From the NCBI GenBank assembly GCA_004552595.1, contig SFNX01000176.1, positions 1 to 5,073 on the forward strand: DNA of 5,073 bases. The letters run 5' to 3'. Shown one piece after another: positions 1 through 3,720 of this stretch (position 1 is the first letter of the stretch; each line of letters opens with the position of its first letter). The notes under the pieces were generated by a model that had not been told where the DNA came from, searched no databases, and saw only the letters and a list, made by a program, of their open reading frames with translations. A program made the translations under genes and the position numbers. The DNA is from Lachnospiraceae bacterium. GTDB taxonomy: Bacteria; Bacillota; Clostridia; Lachnospirales; Lachnospiraceae.

Positions 1-1619
1 TTTGAGGAGTTTTTGCCCAAGGCAATAGGTCGTCTATGTGATCAAGAGAGCCATCTTTTTTTCGTTCAGATAATTCTGTAATAAGGAATTCTAAATATTG
101 GTAAACGTTTAATCCATTGGCTTTTGCTGTTTCTACTATGCTGTAGATAATTGCACTGGCTTTTGCACCATTAACAGATTCACAAAACAGGTAATTCTTA
201 CGGCCGATAGTAAATGGCCTGATAGCCTGTTCCGCGTAGTTGTTATCCATCGGAACATCGCCATTCTTTAAGAATGCGCGAAGGTATGGCTCCTGGTTAA
301 TGCTATATGCGATGGCTTTGCCAGTTTCGCTTTCATGAGCAACAAGGTTGTATTCCTTTTTAACCCACGCAAAGTAGTCGTTGACCATTGGCTTAAGGAT
401 CAACTTTCGATTCTTTTCTCTATCTTTCTTGGTTAGATTATCGTATTTGTTGTCTTCGTGCATGATCTTGGTAATCATGTCGTAAGCCTGTTTAGCGATT
501 GAATCTTTTGAGGCTTTATCACCCAAAGATTTTATTATCTCCGCATACTTTCGCCGGGCATGAATCCAACAACCTGCGACCTTAAGGTCATCACGTTCAC
601 TTGCTATTTTGTGATAGACCTGATATCCATCGGTGACTATTGTTCCGGAGAATCCGCTAAGAAAATCTCTTGGATAATCGGGAGTTCGTCCAGGTTCCCA
701 GTCAAAGAGAACAATAGGTGGCGTTCCACATAAAGGTCGATTTCTGTATACCCACATGTAGGTTTTCGCTCCGTCCTTTTTATCATCGATATGCATTACC
801 TTGCATGGTGTTTCATCTACATGTAATACCTTGCTGTCGTATATGCATTTGTGCATTCGCTCGTAGAGTAATGATAAATATGTATCGGAGCTGTTAATTA
901 CCCAGTTGGCGAGCGTGTTAGTAGCTATGTTAATACCATTATCATTAAAGGATCTTGCCTGCCTATCAAGTGGTACATGATTGCCGTATTTAGAAGTAAG
1001 AATTGCAGCAATAAGAGATGGTGTAGCTATAGAGTTTCTAAATACATCAGCAGGTCTATTAGCCTTAATAATTGTGCCATCTGCTCCTTTGGATTTGTAT
1101 GTGTGAACATGATGCTCATCAACTATGAATGTCTCTGGAATAATGAAAAGTCGCTTGTATACTTTTGCAGGAAGTTCATAGTAACCTTCAGGGAATTTCT
1201 CATTAAGCTCTTCCTCAGAAAGAGTATGATTGAATATCCTTGTTGGAAGATCAGATAAATCAGCTTCTCGTTTGCCGGATTTCTTTTTCCTTTTGTAAGA
1301 GATGGTGATTTCATCGATATCAGGTTCTTTAGAATCATCCTTAAGGACCTCTGCTTCGTTGAATAATTCTGAATAATAATCAAAGAGAGACATTTGTCCA
1401 TCAATAGTAGCGGCTTTTTCTGAGCTCTTACCAAAATGTCTCTGATTAGAAAGTCTGATTTGTGCTGTTAATGCCTCAACCTGAGCTAAAAGCTTCTGTG
1501 TTTGAGAGCTTTTTGTTTGTAGTATCTAAAAGCATGATCTGACCCTGAAGAGTTTTAATAATCATAGCCATTGATTCTTTATTAAGAGAATTTAATTGTT
1601 CTTCATTAAGAAAAGTCAT
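1..1619 (-). pseudogene. tnpC: IS66 transposase TnpC, frameshifted near the N-terminus, C-terminus cut by window edge
   Basis: This is the DDE transposase of the IS66 element. The start ATG (1617-1619) follows a GAAAGGA ribosome site (1629-1635) by 9 bases. The first frame runs 47 codons and stops at TGA 1476-1478. The rest of the protein is open in the next frame from 1525 to position 1 with no further stop. Removing one base, most simply from the A5 run (T5 at 1510-1514 on plus), gives a continuous protein with about 539 residues visible. In that numbering the catalytic residues are D268 (LHVDET), D330 (VTDGYQ) and E463 (NNYAEQAIRPF). The N-terminal part is a Gln/Leu-rich probable coiled coil followed by the family motif RHFGKSSEK. 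The Cys-rich zinc finger seen in many IS66 transposases is absent, as in several clostridial relatives. The end reads DDLLPWAKTPQ, so only a few residues should be missing. The break could be recent inactivation, programmed +1 frameshifting or a sequencing error; inactivation seems most likely. Confidence 0.9.
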
Positions 1620-1647
1620 AATCAAAAGTCCTTTCAAACACTACTTA

Positions 1648-1656
1648 ATTATAGCA
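1648..1656 (-). promoter_or_regulatory. Extended -10 promoter for tnpC
   Basis: The minus strand reads TGCTATAAT, a perfect -10 hexamer with the TGn extension. No good -35 box is visible at the usual distance, which is acceptable for an extended -10 promoter. Transcription would begin near 1641 and give a leader of about 22 bases that just includes the GAAAGGA ribosome site. The spacing fits a dedicated tnpC promoter. It lies inside the palindrome at 1651-1677, so a bound protein there would block it. Confidence 0.5.
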
Positions 1657-1677
1657 AAAATACAGTATTTACGCTAT
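1651..1677. repeat. 13+13 bp operator-like palindrome over the tnpC promoter
   Basis: Left arm ATAGCAAAAATAC (1651-1663) and right arm GTATTTACGCTAT (1665-1677) are inverted copies matching at 11 of 13 positions, around a single central A. This symmetry is typical of a dimeric repressor site. It overlaps the tnpC -10 and sits between tnpC (leftward) and the small plus-strand frame (rightward). A weak RNA hairpin is an alternative, but no T tract follows on either strand. The binding protein is unknown. Confidence 0.5.
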
Positions 1678-1703
1678 GTTGAGGGTTTTGTGCATTCGTC
1701 AAA

Positions 1704-1891
1704 ATGCCTATGGAAAGAACTTACGAGAAAGCTTATATAAAGCATAGAGAACAGATATAAAACAAAAAGAAAAGTACTCTGAATACAGTTCAGAACAGGC
1801 TGTAGAAGCCATTATCAGGTGTCCTGAATTGTATAGAGAGTACCTTAAAAAAGGAGAAAATAATTTCTCTGTTTTGCACAATGAAAACTAG
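1704..1891 (+). pseudogene. Small unknown reading frame in the tnpB-tnpC spacer, broken
   Basis: I do not recognise this gene. ATG 1704 opens MPMERTYEKAYIKHREQI and stops at TAA 1758-1760. From 1748 the neighbouring frame is open for 47 codons to TAG 1889-1891, with segments such as KQKEKYSEYSSEQAVEAI and CPELYREYLKKGENNF. A -1 shift near 1750-1758 joins them into a charged protein of about 62 residues with no membrane segment. Its composition is more protein-like than chance translation, and the plus orientation is opposite to all IS66 genes. It ends 7 bases before the tnpB stop codon. The second frame also runs upstream from ATG 1676, interrupted only by TAG 1745-1747, so a nonsense-mutation reading is possible. 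No convincing ribosome site precedes ATG 1704. It may be a decayed passenger gene or simply non-coding spacer. Confidence 0.35.
1847..1869 (-). terminator. Weak intrinsic terminator after tnpB
   Basis: On the minus strand, GAGAAA-TTAT-TTTCTC forms a 6 bp stem (1854-1869) with a 4-base loop, followed after one C by six T (1852-1847). It lies about 30 bases past the tnpB stop, where the tnpAB transcript would be expected to end if tnpC has its own promoter. The stem has only two G-C pairs, so efficiency would be low. Confidence 0.35.
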
Positions 1892-1898
1892 AAAAATC

Positions 1899-2258
1899 TT
1901 AAGCACAGTGTTTAGGATTAACTGGCTTTATCAACGGATCAATGGCAAATCCCTGCATAAGCCATTTGAATTGCTCGGGGGATAGATTGCGGACGTCAGT
2001 TGATGTTCTTGGCCATGTAAAGCGGCCACTTTCTAGTCGCTTTGTAAGCATTAGAAAGCCATCACCTTCCCAAAGAAGTGCTTTCATTATTTTCGCATTA
2101 TGACCGCAGAACATAAATAATGTCTTGCCGATAAAGACGTTCATTTTGTATTTTTGCTCAATAATGGCAGATAAGCCGTTGATTCCGTAGCGCATGTCGG
2201 TTGCACCACATACGATGTAAATGTTTCTGAAGTCCTTAGGATTTAAATCATTAAGCAT
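1899..2258 (-). CDS. tnpB: IS66 accessory protein TnpB (Orf2 family)
   Basis: TnpB is the small conserved accessory protein of IS66 elements. It is needed with TnpA for transposition in characterised members, though its molecular role is not settled. At 119 residues it has normal family length. Hallmarks are the G-x-TDMR-x-GI-x-GL block at residues 18-29, FMFCGHN with KALLWEGDGF at 48-68, and the signature KRLESGRFTWP at 73-83, followed by LSPEQFKWLMQGF. The ATG lies inside the end of tnpA (8 bp overlap, ATGCTTAA), preceded by AAAGGCGG six bases upstream, so translation is probably coupled to tnpA. The frame is intact, with no missing motif. It ends 280 bases from the tnpC start, an unusually wide gap for this family. 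Confidence 0.95.
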   Translation of the reverse strand: MLNDLNPKDFRNIYIVCGATDMRYGINGLSAIIEQKYKMNVFIGKTLFMFCGHNAKIMKALLWEGDGFLMLTKRLESGRFTWPRTSTDVRNLSPEQFKWLMQGFAIDPLIKPVNPKHCA

Positions 2259-2658
2259 AGCGCACCGCCTTTATAACGTTGGCTAATAGCTCGGGATTAG
2301 TCAGTTCATTAATTTCAATACTTACGTCGTTAATGGATAACCTTATAGATGGTAAAGCGTAAGAAGAAATCCTAGTACGTGTAGAAGAAACATTAGAGAA
2401 GTTAGATGTAGTTGAAGAAATAGAAGCAGATGATGATACTAGTTCATTATCAACGGGAACAATTTCCGGCAAAGAATCGTTTACATAGGCTTTCTTTACT
2501 TCAGCATACCAGTAATAGTAAGTATCATGTGAAATGTTGTTGGCTTTAAGCCAGTCTTTGACTGTGGTACCTGAGGCTTTGGCTGCTTTACAGTCATTGA
2601 TGATCTTGGCCCAGGTTCTAAGTTGCTTGCTGTGATTTGTTGAATTAGTGTTATTCAT
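2251..2658 (-). CDS. tnpA: IS66 accessory protein TnpA (Orf1, helix-turn-helix)
   Basis: This is the first gene of the IS66 element, a 135-residue TnpA-type protein presumed to bind DNA. A helix-turn-helix lies around residues 24-50, with the pattern AAKASGTTVKDWLKANNIS followed by DTYYYWY, which is the usual IS66 Orf1 arrangement. Residues 74-99 are a Ser/Thr-rich, low-complexity linker. The C-terminal part (103-133) has the family strand-helix pattern IRLSINDVSIEI then NPELLANVIKAV. The start is fixed by a strong GGGAGG ribosome site (2664-2669) five bases before ATG. It overlaps tnpB by 8 bp. The leader holds the 40 bp tandem repeats, whose UUUCCC blocks could pair with this ribosome site. 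No clear minus-strand promoter is visible between 2670 and 2824. Confidence 0.92.
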   Translation of the reverse strand: MNNTNSTNHSKQLRTWAKIINDCKAAKASGTTVKDWLKANNISHDTYYYWYAEVKKAYVNDSLPEIVPVDNELVSSSASISSTTSNFSNVSSTRTRISSYALPSIRLSINDVSIEINELTNPELLANVIKAVRYA

Positions 2659-2663
2659 GAGTA

Positions 2664-2687
2664 CCTCCCGAACGAAAGATGGGGAAA
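2664..2687 (-). promoter_or_regulatory. Possible hairpin hiding the tnpA ribosome binding site
   Basis: In the minus-strand RNA, UUUCCC (plus 2682-2687) can pair with the tnpA ribosome site GGGAGG (plus 2664-2669) through three G-C pairs, one A-U and two G-U, across a 12-base loop. The UUUCCC belongs to the repeat unit nearest the gene. The pairing is short and unproven, but it would restrain tnpA translation. Low expression of transposition genes is common among IS elements. Confidence 0.3.
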
Positions 2688-2756
2688 CTTGGGACGATGG
2701 AGCCGAATTTCCCGAAAGATGGGGAAACTTGGGACGATAGAGCCGAATTTCCCGAA
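2673..2756. repeat. Tandem 40 bp repeat, 2.1 copies, in the tnpA leader
   Basis: Copy 1 (2673-2712) and copy 2 (2713-2752) are identical except G2699/A2739, and a third copy begins with four bases (2753-2756). Each unit contains GGGAAA and TTTCCC on the plus strand. These can pair within a unit (20-base loop) or across units (2708-2713 with 2722-2727, 8-base loop), so alternative folds are possible. The near-identity suggests a recent duplication or selection. The units could be binding sites for an IS-encoded protein close to the element end, or an RNA regulator of tnpA. Confidence 0.85.
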
Positions 2757-2781
2757 TAGTTGAGTATGTGGAATTGTCTCA

Positions 2782-2790
2782 TGATATAAT
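2782..2790 (+). promoter_or_regulatory. Outward-facing extended -10 promoter near the IS66 end
   Basis: The plus strand reads TGATATAAT, a perfect extended -10 box. A partial -35 (TTGAGT, 2760-2765) lies 19 bases upstream, longer than optimal. Transcription would start near 2797 and run out of the element through 2825 toward the IS110 fragment and the membrane-protein gene. The GGAGG at 2791-2795 would lie upstream of the transcript start, so it is not a ribosome site for this promoter. Confidence 0.4.
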
Positions 2791-2801
2791 GGAGGAATTC
2801 A

Positions 2802-2824
2802 AGTACTCATGGTTGAGTGCTTAC
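2802..2824. repeat. Proposed IS66 terminal sequence with internal hairpin
   Basis: The minus strand starts GTAAGC at 2824, matching the GTAA opening of IS66-family inverted repeats. Just inside, AGTACTCA (2802-2809) and TGAGTGCT (2814-2821) are inverted copies matching at 7 of 8 positions around TGGT. The call depends on family resemblance only, as the partner end is outside the window. Confidence 0.4.
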
Positions 2825-2897
2825 AACAAAAGCATCCATTAACTGAAATAGTGTTTTCCTAAGGTCAGAAGAACCACGTTTTGAAGTGGAAACACTT
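2825..2897. other. Unassigned junction between the IS66 end and the IS110 fragment
   Basis: These 73 bases match neither element as far as I can tell. They contain a nested inverted repeat: AGTGTTT (2850-2856) with AAACACT (2890-2896), and inside it CCAC (2874-2877) with GTGG (2886-2889). The IS110 homology stops at 2898, so the IS66 insertion at 2824 did not itself cut the IS110 gene; a separate event must have done so. Confidence 0.4.
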
Positions 2898-3146
2898 ACC
2901 TTTCATTGTCATAATGATAGGATATTTAGGGAGCTTGAATACAGTTTTGTTCATGAGAGTGTGTAGCGACTCAACTGTTGTGGATGCGCTATTAAGTCGG
3001 TCGACGACTTGCTTGATAATAATTTTTGTAATATCATCCTTAGGAAGTACAGGAACTAGTTCTTTTGTTTTTTTATAGATCCCTTCAGCTTTGGATTTGC
3101 TGAAGTTGTGCTTCGTGCGTTTGCAACAGGCGGTTATCAGTCTAAA
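2865..3146 (-). pseudogene. IS110-family transposase fragment (middle part only)
   Basis: The minus strand is open from 3146 to TGA 2865-2867. Residues encoded by about 3140 to 2898 resemble the central region of clostridial IS110-family transposases: a Lys-rich stretch (CKRTKHNFSKSKAEGIYKKT), then ELVPVLPKDDITK, a helical VVDRLNSASTTVESLHTLM and finally LPKYPIIMTMKG. In intact relatives the last motif continues as G(V)GxxLGPQLMAEIGD, the entry to the C-terminal Tnp_20-type domain. Here homology ends right after MKG and gives way to KCFHFKTWFF-stop. The N-terminal DEDD RuvC-like catalytic domain is absent too, cut off by a TAA at 3147-3149. About 83 of the usual 400 or so residues remain, so the piece is not functional. 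Identification is from motif memory, without alignment. Confidence 0.7.
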
Positions 3147-3149
3147 TTA

Positions 3150-3430
3150 CGTACGTGAAGTCCAAGAATGGAAGCCGACATACCTATTAATCTATCATTG
3201 TACAGTTTAAGCTACAAGGTGGATAATTCCTTTCTGGTTGTAAGGGATATTAACCATATTTAAATGGTAGAAGAGAGTTAGCGATTAAGATATGCATTGT
3301 AGGAGAAGTATTGAATAAATACTCTACGCTGATTTGCAGAATCAACAAGATAACTATGAAAGATGTATTTATGGTTTAATATCAGAATAACATTTTGAAG
3401 GAGTATCGGGACTTACCCCCCCATTGCTAG
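3150..3430. other. Intergenic stretch with no supportable gene
   Basis: Both strands contain only short open stretches. The longest plus-strand ones, at most about 41 codons around 3248-3380, lack start codons with ribosome sites and overlap each other in different frames, so none can be called. Visible details are an 8 bp palindrome ACGTACGT (3149-3156) and a run of seven C (3416-3422) just after GGGACTTA, striking in such AT-rich DNA. It may be decayed DNA between two rearrangement points. Confidence 0.5.
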
Positions 3431-3698
3431 ATTGTTATAGTATGTGTTACAAAATTCATTGTTCTAATAACTAGGGCAATCTTATATGGAAAAGAAATAG
3501 TTTGTTCAATATTTACCTTTACAAATGGAGCTAGGAGGGATTCTTTGATTCTTTCTGGGGGATAAATTGGCCGTTAGAACAATTATATTAACGGCAACGA
3601 TAGGTGGAAGGTTTGAAATAAAAGAAGGCAGTTGGAGAGCGATACTATTATATAGTGGATTTTCATATCAAGTCATGGTGGGAATATATTGTGTATAG
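3431..3698 (+). pseudogene. Possible remnant of an unknown gene, split by a one-base frameshift
   Basis: I do not recognise the product. Segment one is open from 3431 (after a TAG) to TAA 3563-3565, with stretches such as TRAILYGKEIVCSIFTFTN and GARRDSLILSG. Segment two is open in another frame to TAG 3696-3698, reading DKLAVRTIILTATIGG, then FEIKEGSWRAILLYSGFSYQ. Deleting one G from the G5 run at 3557-3561 joins them into about 88 residues. No ATG is available. A strong AGGAGG (3533-3538) precedes TTG 3545 by six bases, and that start would give a 6-codon peptide as the sequence stands, or about 50 codons after correction. The stretch ends 22 bases before the next gene. A third frame is also open across 3622-3720, so chance openness in AT-rich DNA is a serious alternative. 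Confidence 0.28.
3570..3595. repeat. Perfect 7 bp inverted repeat upstream of the membrane-protein gene
   Basis: GCCGTTA (3570-3576) and TAACGGC (3589-3595) are exact inverted copies with a 12-base AT-rich loop. No T run follows on either strand, so it is not a standard terminator. It could be a leader RNA hairpin or a protein-binding site for the downstream gene. It lies within the putative decayed frame, so it may have no function. Confidence 0.4.
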
Positions 3699-3707
3699 AG
3701 AGTTAAT

Positions 3708-3713
3708 AAGGAG
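3708..3713 (+). promoter_or_regulatory. Ribosome binding site that decides the TTG start
   Basis: AAGGAG lies seven bases before TTG 3721, the best-supported start for the membrane protein. An in-frame GTG at 3691 has a poorer GGTGGGA seven bases upstream. The first in-frame ATG (3766) has no ribosome site and would fall inside the first membrane helix. Confidence 0.6.
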
Positions 3714-3720
3714 AAAGTTA

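Larger units (their letters stand above)
1..2824 (-). mobile_element. IS66-family insertion sequence, one end outside the window
   Basis: The element is recognised by its three-gene set in the canonical order tnpA, tnpB, tnpC, all on the minus strand. The tnpC-side end lies beyond position 1. The tnpA-side end is placed at 2824 because the minus strand there starts GTAAGCACTCAACC, and IS66-family termini characteristically begin GTAA; this boundary is inferred, since the other inverted repeat is not available for comparison. If correct, the 8 bp target duplication would be AACAAAAG at 2825-2832. Two features are uncommon in this family: a 279 bp spacer between tnpB and tnpC that carries its own signals, and a 40 bp tandem repeat upstream of tnpA. 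The element is probably not autonomous now, because tnpC is frameshifted. The family assignment is very secure; the exact boundary is not. Confidence 0.93.

Noticed and set aside
977..1258. 93-codon open frame on the plus strand
   Set aside because: It lies entirely antisense to the well-supported tnpC coding sequence, has Cys/Ser/Asn-rich unnatural composition and no ribosome site.
1123..1434. 103-codon open frame on the minus strand
   Set aside because: It overlaps tnpC in a different frame from the one carrying conserved IS66 motifs, so it is a shadow of that gene.
2673..2756. Tandem repeats considered as a minimal CRISPR array
   Set aside because: The copies are directly adjacent with no unique spacers, no cas gene is present, and they sit in a transposon leader.
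2809..2862. 17-codon plus-strand frame starting at ATG 2809 after GGAGG 2791
   Set aside because: The 13-base spacing is too long, the GGAGG would lie upstream of the predicted transcript start, and the frame crosses the proposed IS66 boundary into unrelated DNA.
2881..3078. 65-codon plus-strand frame resembling a small hydrophobic protein
   Set aside because: It is antisense to the IS110 transposase fragment, whose motifs explain the sequence; the hydrophobicity follows from complementing charged codons. The apparent start is not preceded by a ribosome site.
3404..3422. GGGACTTA followed by seven C, considered as an element end or terminator stem
   Set aside because: Only a 3-4 bp self-complement is present, with no partner copy in the window and no T tract; nothing supports a specific function.
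3644..3656. ACTAT-TAT-ATAGT palindrome as a possible operator or -10 region
   Set aside because: Five-base AT-rich arms are expected by chance here, and no acceptable -35 box is correctly spaced.
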